In this document: positions 53,290-64,000 of the stretch, piece after piece
How the letters are laid out: every line of letters begins with the position of its first letter
How positions within the stretch are numbered: the first letter of the stretch is position 1
Assembly (NCBI GenBank): GCA_026874595.1
Contig: CM049320.1
Location: forward strand, 39,620,714-39,684,713
Reading direction: 5' to 3'
DNA: 64,000 nucleotides
Source: Sipunculus nudus
Lineage: Eukaryota; Annelida; Sipuncula; Golfingiida; Sipunculidae
Notes under the pieces: model-generated
Seen by the model: the letters and a program-made list of their open reading frames with translations, nothing else
Database searches by the model: none
What the model was told of the DNA's origin: nothing
Position numbers and translations under genes: made by a program

Positions 53290-54650
53290 TTGCTACCATT
53301 GCGCATAGCCCGGCACAACGCGCACTCAGCTTCCACTCACTTTGCTACCATTCTGCTCTCAGCGGCTATTCAGCGCAAAGTGCGCGGTAGCAAATGGCAG
53401 TCGCACAGTAGCATTTGCTACTCTTGTGCATAGCTTGCCACATCGCGCACTGAACAGCCACCGGAATTGCTACCATCAGGCACAGACTGGCTCGTAGCGC
53501 AAAGTGCGCGGTAGCAAATCAGACCTGCCCGGTAGCAAGTGGCTGTCATTGCTACCAATGGGAACTATGAATTTGCGATCGCAAAATCTGCGACTGTTGA
53601 CGTAGTGCAAGTCTTTGCTGCCAGATGTCGTTCGGACAGGAACACTCAAAGCAATATGCACGGTAGCAATTAACAGTCGCAAAGTAGCAAACAGATATGC
53701 CCGGTAGCAAATGCCTTTTGTCATATTAAGCTGCGATCGCAATGCGCAATGTGACCATAAAGACCTGCGCGGTCGCAAGTTACTGTCCCGTGCTATCAAG
53801 GGGGACTATGAATTTGCGATCGCAAAATCTGCTACTGTTGACGTAGTGCAAGTCTTTGCTGGCAGATGTCGCTCGGACAGGAACACTCAAAGCAATATGC
53901 GCGGTAGCAATTAATAGTCGCAAAGTAGCAAACAGATATGCGCGGTAGCAAATGCCTTTGGTCATATTAAGCTGCGAGCGCAATGCGCAGTGTGCGCGAT
54001 AGCAAAACGTAGTGCAAGTCTTTGCTGCCAGAGGTCGCTCGGACAGGAACACTCAAAGCAATATGCGCGGTAGCAATAAACAGTCGCAAAGTAGCAAACA
54101 GATATGCGCGGTAGCAAATGCCTTTGGTCATATTAAGCTGCGATCGCAATGCGCAATGTGCGCGGTAGCAAAAAGACCTGCGCGGTCGCAACCCACTGTG
54201 ACCGCAATGGGGACTAAGAATTTGCGATCGCAAAATCTGCTACTGTTGACGTAGTGCAAGTCTTTGCTGCCAGAGGTCGCTCGGACAGGAACACTCAAAG
54301 CAATATGCGCGGTAGCAATAAACAGTCGCAAAGTAGCAAACAGATATGCGCGGTAGCAAATGCCTTTGGTCATATTAAGCTGCGATCGCAATGCGCAATG
54401 TGCGCGGTAGCAAAAAGACCTGCGCGGTCGCAACCCACTGCGACCGCAATGGGGACTAAGAATTTGCGATCGCAAAATCTGCTACTGTTGACTTAGTGCA
54501 AGTCTTTGCTGCCAGAGGTCGCTCGGACAGGAACACTCAAAGCAATATGCGCGGTAGCAATTAACAGTCGCAAAGTAGCAAACAGATATGCGCGGTAGCA
54601 AATGCCTTTGGTCATATTAAGCTGCGATCGCAGTGCGCATTTCACCGAAA
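53290..54650. repeat. 242-bp CpG-rich tandem repeat, about five units
   Basis: The anchor GTAGTGCAAGTCTTTGCTG is at about 53602, 53843, 54009, 54251 and 54493, so spacings are 241, 166, 242 and 242; one unit carries a 76-bp deletion. Units contain the 14-bp palindrome TTTGCGATCGCAAA, a second GCGATCGC, and several GCGCGGTAGCAAA boxes. CpG density is far above the rest of the window. 53290-53600 is a degenerate first unit. Minus-strand frames of about 90-115 codons run across the repeat and are likely fortuitous. Confidence 0.92.
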
Positions 54651-54847
54651 ACTCTACTAACCGTTCATATGTATATGGCGTAATTTATTCTTCATTTAAC
54701 AAGATGCCCGCTCAAACATTGTATAGAAGCATGTGTGTAGGAAATTTATTTAAGTTGAAAGGATTGTATAATAATATACTGAGTACACACCATATATTAA
54801 GCTATGTAATGTCAACGAGTCATAATATTATGACTGTTTATAATGCC

Positions 54848-56810
54848 CCGTATCCCGGATAAAGCACATATTATTAGTGACACAGACTTACTGGGGTGTT
54901 TCATGCCAGAAGGGTTAGGGACTTGTACCCCCGATACAGCATATATTAACAGTGACAAACACTTAGTGGACTAATTCATGCCCAAAGGGTTAGGGTAACC
55001 CGTATCCCGGATATAACATATATGAATAGTCACTAACACTTACTGGAGTATTTCATGCCCGAAGGTTTAGGGTAACCCGTATCCCGGATATAGCACATTT
55101 TAATAATGACTAACAATTACTGGAGTACTTCATGCCCGAAGGGTTAGGGTAACCCGTATCCCGGATATAGCACATATTAATAATGGCAAACATCGATACT
55201 GGGGTATTTCATGCCCGAAGCGTTAGGGTAACCCGTATCCCCGATATAGTATAAATCAATAGGGACAAAAAATTACTTGATTATTTCATGCCCGAAGGGT
55301 TAGGGTAACCCGTATCCCGGGTAAAGCACGTATCAATAATAAGAAACAATTACTGGAGTATTTCATGCCCGAAGGGTTAGGGTAACCCGTATCCTGGATA
55401 TAGCATATATTAAAAGTGACACACACTTACTGGAGTATTTCATGCCCGAAGGGTTAGGGTAACCCGCATCCCGGATACAGCATATATTAATATAACAAAC
55501 ACTTACAGGAGTATGTTATTCCCGAAGGTTTAGGGTAACCCGTATCCCGGATATAGCACATTTTAATAGTGACAAACACTTACAGGAGTATTTCTTGCCC
55601 GAGATTTAGTGTAACCCGTATCCCGGATATAGCATATATTAATAGCGACAAACATTCGAGCTTTTCACGCCGCGTGGGTTACGGTAACCTGTGTCACGGA
55701 TATAGCATATATGAATAGTCACAAACACTAACTGGAGTATTTCATACCCGCTGGGTAACGTAGACCCGTTTACTGCATATAGCGTATATTAATAGTGACA
55801 AATACTTACAGGAGTATTTCATGCCCGAGGGGTTAGGGTAACCCTTATCCTGGATACAGCATATATTAATAGCGACAAACATTCGAGCTTTTCACGCCGC
55901 GTGGGTTACGGTAACCTGTGTCACGGATATAGCATATATGAATAGTCACAAACACTAACTGGAGTATTACATACCCGCTGGGTAACGTAGACTCGTTTAC
56001 TGCATATAGCATATATGAATAGTCACAAACACTTACTGGAGCATTTCATACCCGATGGGTTACGTTAACCCGTATCCTGGATATAGCGTATATTAATAGT
56101 GACAAATACTTACAGGAGGATTTCATGCCCGAAGGGTCAGGGTTACCCGTATCCCTGATATAGCATACATAATAGTGACAAACACTTACTGGAGTATTTC
56201 ATGTCAGAAGGGTTAGGGTAACCCGTATACCGGATATAGCCTATATTAAAACTGACAAACACTTACTTGAGTATTTCATGCCCGAAGGGTTGGCGTAACC
56301 CGTATCCCGGATATAGCATATATTAATAGTGACACACACTTACTGGAGTATTTCATGCCCGAAGGGTTAGGGTAACCCGCATCCCGGATACAGCATATAT
56401 TAATAATGACAAACACTTACAAGAGTATTTTATTCCCAAAGGGTTTAGGTAACCCTTAACCCGGCAAATAGCATATATCAATAGTGACAAAGACTTACTG
56501 GAGTATTTCATGCCCGAAGGGTTAGGGTAACCCCTATCCCGGATATAGCATATATTGATAGTGACAAACACTTACAGGGTAACCCGTATCCCCGATATAG
56601 CATAAAACCCGTATCCCGGGTATAGCACGTATCAATAATGACAAACACTTACTGGAGCATTTCAAGCCTGAAGGGTTAGGGTAACCCGTATCCCGGATAT
56701 AGCATATATTAATAGTCACAAACACTTACTGGAGTATGTCATGCCCGAAGGGTTAGGGTAACCCGTATACCGGATATAGCATATATTAAAACTGACAAAC
56801 ACTTACTTGA
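54848..56810. repeat. 77-bp tandem repeat with GGGTTAGGGTAACCC core, about 25 units
   Basis: A typical unit reads ACTTACTGGAGTATTTCATG, then CCCGAAGGGTTAGGGTAACC and CGTATCCCGGATATAGCATA plus a TTAATAGTGACAAAC linker; anchors at about 54987, 55064 and 55141 give 77 bp. The core is an inverted repeat (GGGTTA-GGG-TAACCC). A three-unit block starting AATAGCGACAAACATTCG is at 55641 and again at 55868, showing local higher-order duplication. Shortened units lie near 56575-56630. Confidence 0.93.
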
Positions 56811-58302
56811 TTTTATAAATGTTAAATTTTAACAATAACATCCGAAAATATTTCGGTTTATAATATACATGAAATAACTGATTTTTAAAATTCTATTATT
56901 AAATTTATTCACGACAGCATTCAGGAATACAATTTCAAAGTATTTGCACTCGCATTTACATACTTTGGAAGTGGTTTTGTTAGCGGGGTTTTAATTTTCG
57001 CCTTTTTAGCGGCAGGTACATTTGCGCTAAAATCAGAACACGCGTAAATTCCATGCGATGGTTCGGCAAATTACACCGTTCTCGCCTGATACACAGTCAT
57101 GTGGGCCTAGTAATCCCGCCATCGAGTTCGCTTTAGTTGAGGTTTCTTTAACCAGATTGTTAAAGAAGTCATATTGTCGTAAGACTTCCTAGCAAGTGAT
57201 TTCTCGAGAAAGACCTCTTTCCTTTATAGTGATTCGTAGAAACAATTTTGAAACAATAAGGAGCTTTTTAAGACACCCATAGCCTTCCCATATAGCTTTG
57301 AAGTACGGCTGAGCTGAGAAAGACCAGCGACTGTTGTCAGTTCTGTTTGTTGTCCTGACATATACTTGGCTGCTTCTGGTTAGTATTATTGTAGATAATT
57401 TGTTAGGTGGGATGTAGGTTACTTCATAAACCTACCTGTTATTAATATCTTAATTTTTGAAACACCATTTATTACCTTACGGATTTGCGCGAAAATCCTA
57501 AATGCGCCAATGCCATGAAATGACAAATGCGCGATAATACAGATACGGCAAATTAACCACTTCCACAGTCATATCTTTTTCCTTGTATTTGTGTTTGTAT
57601 TTATTTTCATACTTGAAATATTGTTTTTTTTTTATTCATAATCAAATACAATTATACAGTCTTTACTAATTGCTCTTTTTTTTTCTTCAGTTTCAGTCCT
57701 ACGATATTGTGGATCTTTTCGGCTATACCAATTTCACTATTTTTATTAATGATCATAAGTACCCTGTTTTAAGGCTGTCATTAAAAAAAATGTGTGTTCA
57801 CTTATGAATACTGTCACACCACTGTCCATAATCTAAACATAGCACGACACTTATGACAATTTTTAAAATTATACACATTATAATGAGAACACATCTGCTT
57901 TCTTTATTTTATGTTATTTGCATAACTTTCCATTTTTTAACACGTATCAGGCCAAAAAAGTAATCCAGCTATGTAACTAATACAGGTGTTAAAAATAACC
58001 TAATGATCAAAACAGGGAGCAATTATACAAGGAGGAAACTGGAGTTGGCATTGTTTAATTTTATTAATTGAAGTCAACGTTAAGGAACCAGTAATATACA
58101 TTCTGATTTTTTAGCCAGTATCATGTACCATCTGCTACAGACAGGAGGCTTAATTCCATTGGTCAAACATATTCGCATCTTCAATTAGCACTTGTCGGAG
58201 TAAAATTTTATATTTTGCACATATTTTTATATTTTTTTAAATTTTGTAATAAATATTAATCAACAAATTAAACACCCGGTTCAGACCTGGATATTTATTA
58301 AA
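56811..58302. other. AT-rich DNA, no gene seen
   Basis: 56990-57060 and 57480-57550 share the style ATTTGCGC..AAAAT, with fragments such as GGCAAATTA common to both. No exon is supported. Confidence 0.35.
58294..58299 (-). terminator. Polyadenylation signal near the 58.3 kb exon
   Basis: AATAAA on the minus strand a few bases after the stop codon at 58303-58305. It supports this being a last exon with a very short 3' UTR. Confidence 0.4.
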
Positions 58303-58561
58303 TTAAAATTTCTTTCCATTCATATTTCTTAGACTCTTTATTTTAAAACAATTATTTTTAATCATTTGTTTAATTCGACATTTCTGGCCACAATTACTAC
58401 TACTGCAGGGGGTGGACAGATAGGTCCAGCTGGAACCACACGAGAGCTGCCTGGCTGTATTGAGGCCATGCTTCAAGCAAGCATAATTGGCCTGAAAGGT
58501 CCATAAGGGGATATACACATTGCCTTCAGTATAGCCTTGGTGTGACAAGGTCTCATTACAA
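58303..58561 (-). CDS. Candidate last exon of a cysteine-rich extracellular protein
   Basis: Minus-strand acceptor TTTTATTACAG|T leads to an 86-codon frame (including stop) beginning CNETLSHQGYTEGNVYIPLW, then TFQANYACLKHGLNTARQLS and CGSSWTYLSTPCSSSNCGQK, with six cysteines in 61 residues (C at 1, 28, 41, 52, 57, 61 of the frame), and ending in a Lys/Asn-rich tail. Cysteine spacing and hydrophilic character suggest an extracellular domain, but I do not recognise it. Earlier exons would lie to the right, beyond the satellite array and probably outside the window. Confidence 0.4.
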
Positions 58562-58784
58562 CTGTAATAAAAGTTACAATTTATGGTGAATTCCTTTCCT
58601 TTTTTACAAAGTAGTAGCTGACAACCTTACGTGTGCATGATATGCTATTAAATTTACTGTGCTTACAGCGAAAAACGGGCCATGACCACATTTGGGCATA
58701 ATTTGTGGTTTAAATATAATTTTATATTTATATGAATAATTTATTATTTTAAATATTCATACCTCATTTACAATTCAATCTTGA

Positions 58785-59245
58785 TTCATTGTAGTTTATC
58801 CCTGATTACAACAGTCTCTACCCTCAGCAATTTTTTGGTTCAGTGGGAAAATATACTTTTGGATTTATTAAAGGTGCATTTCTTCAGCCCATATCTTCAA
58901 CTTATATGCAATACTGACCCTGTTTTTGTGTGTTCACGGGAAATGTATGAAGCAATATCCATTTATCTACGATCAACCTCACAACAGTGGTTCTGATTTT
59001 AGGCAGTCTTGAGGCGTAACAATGGGTTCTCAATGGAAAACGGAGGGGTTTCCTTAATATCTAAAAGGAAGAAAGTCAGAGTAACCGAATTATGGTATGC
59101 TAGTAGATTTTGGGAAAATCTAACTGTATACCTAATTTCAGATTTGAAGGTCCAACGGTTTAAAATGTGCCTGTTTGATGGACGGGCAGTTGCACATTTG
59201 AAGGACAAAGGATCACGACTGTACCCGAGATGACTCATCAGCTCA
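58785..59245. other. Short frame and dispersed repeat, uncertain
   Basis: 58795-58920 (+) can be read, after a weak acceptor (CATTGTAG), as FIPDYNSLYPQQFFGSVGKY and onward to a TGA. It reads like protein, but splice support is poor. 59000-59245 looks like a short dispersed repeat ending GTACCCGAGATGACTCATCA. Confidence 0.2.
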
Positions 59246-59259
59246 GCCAATGACACCTG

Positions 59260-62200
59260 TCAAGGAGTTCTCTGTCTGGCCGCTGTCATATCTACTCCCC
59301 CTGGCGGCAGTCTTAGCAACTTTTAAGGTAGCAAATAGCTGCTATTTGCGCTTGCGATTCATGGGGCCCCTCTGGCCGCCCGCTCTGTGTCCACTCCTCC
59401 TGGCGGCAGTCTTGACACTTTTTATGGTAGCAAATAGCTGCTATTTGCGCTTGCGACTCATGGGGGCCTCTCTGTCAGGCTGTTCTCATTTCCACTCCCC
59501 CTGGCGGCAGTCTTGGCAACTGTTAAGGTAGCAAATAGCTGCTATTTGCGCGTGCGATTCATGGGGTCCCCTCTGGCCGCTGTCATATCCACTCCCCCTG
59601 GCGGCAGTCTTGGCAACTTTTAAGGTAGCAAATAGCTGTTATTTGCGCTTGCGATTCATGGGGGCCTCTTCGCTGGCCGCTCTCATATCAACTCCCCCTG
59701 GCGGCAGTCTTGGCAACTTTTAAGGTAGCAAATAGCTGCTATTTGCGCGTGCGATTCATGGGGGCCCCTCTGGCAGCCGGCTCTGTCCACTCCCCCTGGC
59801 GGCAGTCTTGGCAACTTTTAAGGTAGCAAATAGCTGCTATTTGCGCGTGCGATTCATGGGGGCCCCTCTGGCAGCCGGCTCTGTCCACTCCCCCTGGCGG
59901 CAGTCTTGACAACTTTTAAGGTAGCAAATAGCTGCTATTTGCGCTTGCGACTCATGGGGGCCTCTCTGTCTGGCCGCTCACTGTCCACTCCCCCAGGCGG
60001 CAGTCTTGGCAACTGTTAAGGTAGCAAATAGCTGCTTTTTTGCGCGTGCGATTCGTGGGGCCCCCTCTGGCAACCCCCTCTGTGTCCACTCCCCCTGGCT
60101 GCAGTCTTGACAACTTTTAAGGTAGCAAATAGCTGCTATTTGCGCTTGCGACTTATGGGGGCCTCTCTGTCTGGCCGCTGTCATATCAACTCCCCCTGGC
60201 GGCAGTCTTGGCAACTTTTAAGGTAGCAAATAGCTGCTATTTGCGCGTGCGATTCATGGGGGCCCCTCTGGCAGCCGGCTCTGTCCACTCCCCCTGGCGG
60301 CAGTCTTGACAACTTTTAAGGTAGCAAATAGCTGCTATTTGCGCTTGCGACTCATGGGGGCCTCTCTGTCTGGCCGCTCACTGTCCACTCCCCCAGGCGG
60401 CAGTCTTGGCAACTTTTAAGGTAGCAAATAGCTGCTATTTGCGCGTGCGATTCATGGGGGCCCCTCTGGCAGCCCGCTCTTTGTCCACTCCCCCTGGCGG
60501 CAGTCTTGACAACTTTTAAGGTAGCAAATAGCTGCTATTTGCGCTTGCGACTCATGGGGGCCTCTCTGTCTGGCCGCTCTCATATCCACTCCCCCTGGCG
60601 GCAGTCTTGGCACCTTTTAAGGTAGCAAATAGCTGCTATTTGCGCTTGCGATTCATGGGGCCTACTCTGGCCGCCCGCTCTGTGTCCACCCCTCCTGGCG
60701 GCAGTCTTGACACTTTTTATGGTAGCAAATAGCTGCTATTTGCGCTTGCGACTCATGGGGGCCTCTCTGTCAGGCTGTTCTCATTTCCACTCCCCCTGGC
60801 GGCAGTCTTGGCAACTGTTAAGGTAGCAAATAGCTGCTATTTGCGCGTGCGATTCATGGGGCCCCCTCTGGCCGCTGTCATATCCACTCCCCCTGGCGGC
60901 AGTCTTGGCAACTTTTAAGGTAGCAAATAGCTGCTATTTGCGCTTGCGATTCATGGGGGCCTCTTCGCTGGCCGCTCTCATATCAACTCCCCCTGGCGGC
61001 AGTCTTGGCAACTTTAAGGTAGCAAATAGCTGCTATTTGCGCTTGCGACTCATGGGGGCCTCTCTGTCTGGCCGCTCTCTGTCCACTCCCCCTGGCGGCA
61101 GTCTTGGCAACTGTTAAGGTAGCAAATAGCTGCTATTTGCGCGTGCGAATCGTGGGGCCCCCTCTGGCAACCCGCTCTGTGTCCACTCCCCCTGGCGGCA
61201 GTCTTGACAAATTTTAAGGTAGCAAATAGCTGCTATTTGCGCTTGCGACTCATGGGGGCCTCTCTGTCTGGCCGCTGTCATATCCACTCCCCCTGGCGGC
61301 AGTCTTGTCAACTTTTAAGGTAGCAAATAGCTGCTATTTGCGCTTGCGATTCATGGGGGCCTCTTCGCTGGCCGCTCTCATATCAATTCCCCCTGGCGGC
61401 AGTCTTGACAACTTTTAAGGTAGCAAATAGCTGCTATTTGCGCTTGCGACTCATGGGGGCCTCTCTGCCTGGCCGCTCTCATATCCACTCCCCCTGGCGG
61501 CAGTCTTGACACTTTTATGGTAGCAAATAGCTGCTATTTGCGCTTGCGACTCATGGGGGCCTCTCTGTCTGGCCGCTGTCATATCTACTTCCCCTGGCGG
61601 CAGTCTTGGCAACTTTAAAGGTAGCAAATAGCTGCTATTTGCGCGTGCGATTCATGGGGGCCCCTCTGGCAGCCCGCTCTTTGTCCACTCCCCCTGGCGG
61701 CAGTCTTGACAACTTTTAAGGTAGCAAATAGCTGCTATTTGCGCTTGCGACTCATGGGGGCCTCTCTGTCTGGCCGCTCTCATATCCACTCCCCCTGGCG
61801 GCAGTCTTGACACTTTTATGGTAGCAAATAGCTGCTATTTGCGCTTGCGACTCATGGGGGCCTCTCTGTCTGGCCGCTGTCATATCTACTTCCCCTGGCG
61901 GCAGTCTTAGCAACTTTTAAGGTAGCAAATAGCTGCTATTTGCGCTTGCGATTCATGGGGCCTCCTCTGGCCGCCCGCTCTGTGTCCACTCCTCCTGGCG
62001 GCAGTCTTGACACTTTTTATGGTAGCAAATAGCTGCTATTTGCGCTTGCGACTCATGTGGGCCTCTCTGTCAGGCTGTTCTCATTTCCACTCCCCCTGGC
62101 GGCAGTCTTGGCAACTGTTAAGGAAGCAAATAGCTGCTATTTGCGCGTGCGATTCATGGGGCCCCCTCTGGCCGCTGTCACATCCACTCCCCCTGGCGGC

Positions 62201-64000
62201 AGTCTTAACACTCAATGTGATGCTACTATTATTTTACTCCCTCCTATTTTTTTAGGGTAGCAAATAGCTGCTATTTGCGCGTGCGATTGATAGGGCCCCT
62301 GTGGCAGTCCTGTCTCTTGTCCACTCCCTCTGGCGGCAATCTAAACTCTCAATGCGATGCTACCAGAAATTTTACCCAGTCTTAAATTTTTTAGGGTAGC
62401 AAATAGCTGCTATTTGCGCGAGCGATTCATGGGGGCCCCTCTGTCTGCCTGCTCTCATGTACACTCCCCCTGGCGGCAGTCTTAACACTCAATGCGATGT
62501 TACTATATATTTAACCCCTCCTAAATTTTTTAGGGTAGCAAATAGCTGCTATTTGCGCGAGCGATTCATGGGGGCCCCTCTGTCTGCCTGCTCTCATGTA
62601 CACTCCCCCTGGCGGCAGTCTTAACACTCAATGCGATGTTACTATATATTTAACCCCTCCTAAAATTTTTAGGGTAGCAAATAGCAGCTATTTGCGCGTG
62701 CGATTCATGGGGCCCCTGTGGCAGTCCTGTCTCATGTCCACTCTCCCTGGCGGCAGTCATAACGCTCAATGCAATGCTACTATAAATTTTACCCCCTCCT
62801 AATTTTTTAGGGTAGCAAATAGCTGCTATTTGCGCGTGCGACTCATGGGGGCCCCTCTGTCTGTCCACTCTTATGTCCACTCCCCCTGGTGGCAGTCTTG
62901 ACATATTTTATGGTAGCAAATAACTGCTATTTGCGCTTCCGACTCGTGGTGACCCCTCTGCCAGGCCGCTGAGATCTCCTCTCCCCCTGGCGGAGTCTTC
63001 ACAACTTTTATGGTAGCAAATAGCTGCTATTTGCGCGTGCGATTCATTTGGGCCCCTGTGGCAGGCTTTGAGATCTCCACTCTCCCTGGTGGCAATCTTA
63101 ACTCTCAATGCGATGCTACCAAAAATTTTACCCCCTCCTAAATTTTTAGGGTAGCAAATAGCTGCTATTTGCGCGTGCGATTCATAGGGACATCTGTGGC
63201 AGTCCTGTCTCTTGTCCACTCCCTCTGGCGGCAATCTAAACTCTCAATGCGATGCTACCAGAAATTTAACCCCCTCCTAAATTTTTTAGGGTAGCAAATA
63301 GCTGCTATTTGCGCGTGCGATTAATGGGGCCCTTCTGTCTGCCCGCTCTCATGTACAATCCCCCTGGCGGCAGTCTTAACACTCAATGCGATCCTACTAC
63401 ATATTTAACCCCTCCTAAATTTTTTAAGGTAGCAAATAGCTGCTATTTGCGCGTGCGATTCATGGGGCCCCTGTGGTAGTCCTGTCTCTAGTCCACTCCC
63501 ACTGGCGGCACTGAGGTCCACTCCCCCTGGCGGCAATCTTAACTCTCAATGCGATGCTCCCAGAAATTTTACACCCTCCTAAATTTTTTAGAGTCGCAAA
63601 TAGCTGCTATTTGCGCTTGCGATTCATGGGGCCCCTCTGTCTGCCAGATCTCATGTACACTCCCCCTGGCGGCAGTCTTAACACTCAATGCGATGCTACT
63701 ATATATTGAACCCCTCCTAAATTTTTTAGGGTAGCAAATAGCAGCTATTTGCGCGTGCGATTCATGGGGCCCCTGTGGCAGTCCTGTCTCTAGTCCACTC
63801 CCCCTTGCGGCAATCTTAACTCTCAATGCGATGCTACCAGAAATTTTACACCCTCCTAAATTTTTTAGGGTAGCAAATAGCTGCTATTTGCGCGTGCGAT
63901 TCATGGGGCCCTTCTGTCTGCCCGCTCTCATGTACACTCCCCCTGGCGGCAGTCTTAACACTCAATGCGATGCTACTATATATTTAACCCCTCCTAAATT
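59260..64000. repeat. About 99-bp satellite array with palindromic core and 1.3 kb higher-order period, runs off right edge
   Basis: Every unit contains GGTAGCAAATAGCTGCTATT followed by TGCGC; inside it GCAAATAGC-T-GCTATTTGC is a perfect 9-bp inverted repeat around one base. Units of 97-101 bp run to about 62190 (about 30 copies). From there units are mostly about 118-140 bp, with an added segment holding AACACTCAATGCGATGCTAC and CCCCTCCTAAATTTTTTAGG (about 14 copies, some without it). Each unit also has CACTCCCCCTGGCGGCAGTC. Two edge types alternate (GCGCTTGCGACTCATGGGGG and GCGCGTGCGATTCATGGGGG). Marker variants recur about 1295-1300 bp apart. Frames of 60-108 codons cross the array and are fortuitous. 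Confidence 0.95.

Noticed and set aside
53476-54496. Frames of about 80-115 codons on both strands in the 242-bp repeat
   Set aside because: Explained by high CpG content with few stops and unit repetition; both strands are open, which is not expected of real coding sequence.
54848-56810. Interstitial telomere tract
   Set aside because: Only one TTAGGG per 77 bp, so it is a satellite with a telomere-like core, not a run of telomere repeats.
59250-63826. Frames of 60-108 codons on both strands in the right-hand array
   Set aside because: They follow the satellite monomer, overlap on both strands and contain no known domain.

Overview
The window is nuclear DNA of an animal. It has GT-AG introns up to about 10 kb, AT-rich non-coding DNA and many dispersed repeats. 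A bivalve mollusc or similar marine invertebrate is my best guess. It rests only on the style of the dispersed repeats (for example the family with ends near 30.81 and 32.73 kb) and on the SPATA24-like gene, so it is an inference. There are no bacterial genes, operons or CRISPR arrays. Less than about 4% of the window is convincingly protein-coding.

Layout. 1-1111: minus-strand Ty3/gypsy-type retrotransposon 5' part (gag running off the left edge, probable LTR/leader). 2342-12314 (+): last four exons of a PDZ-domain protein, with repeats in the introns. 14505-34705 (-): a complete five-exon SPATA24-like coiled-coil gene, convergent with the PDZ gene. Its introns hold a solo LTR (15.1-15.9 kb), two hAT-type elements (17.9-20.8 and 22.2-23.8 kb), nested dispersed satellites (24.2-26.3 kb), and a 3.8 kb inverted-repeat element (29.9-33.7 kb) that encloses a 2.7 kb Harbinger-like element. 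A short hairpin MITE lies just upstream of SPATA24. 39235-46275 (+): three phase-compatible small exons of a putative secreted protein, with intron 1 filled by a 57-bp minisatellite. 46-64 kb: mostly tandem arrays (28/22-bp, 242-bp, 77-bp, about 99-bp with a 1.3 kb higher-order period) separated by AT-rich DNA. Weaker gene candidates are a signal-peptide first exon at 49.3 kb (+) and a cysteine-rich last exon at 58.3-58.6 kb (-).

Most notable observations. (1) The 57-bp minisatellite at 39.3-43.2 kb begins inside exon 1, and its unit is a copy of the exon 1/intron 1 splice-donor junction. (2) The perfect 12-bp palindrome GGTGGCGCCACC occurs at least 11 times, as the common core of several otherwise different repeat families carried inside different DNA transposons. 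(3) The right-hand array has a near-invariant 19-bp palindromic core and a 13-monomer higher-order period. No defence, biosynthetic or other multi-gene system was found. The unusual content is repeat architecture.
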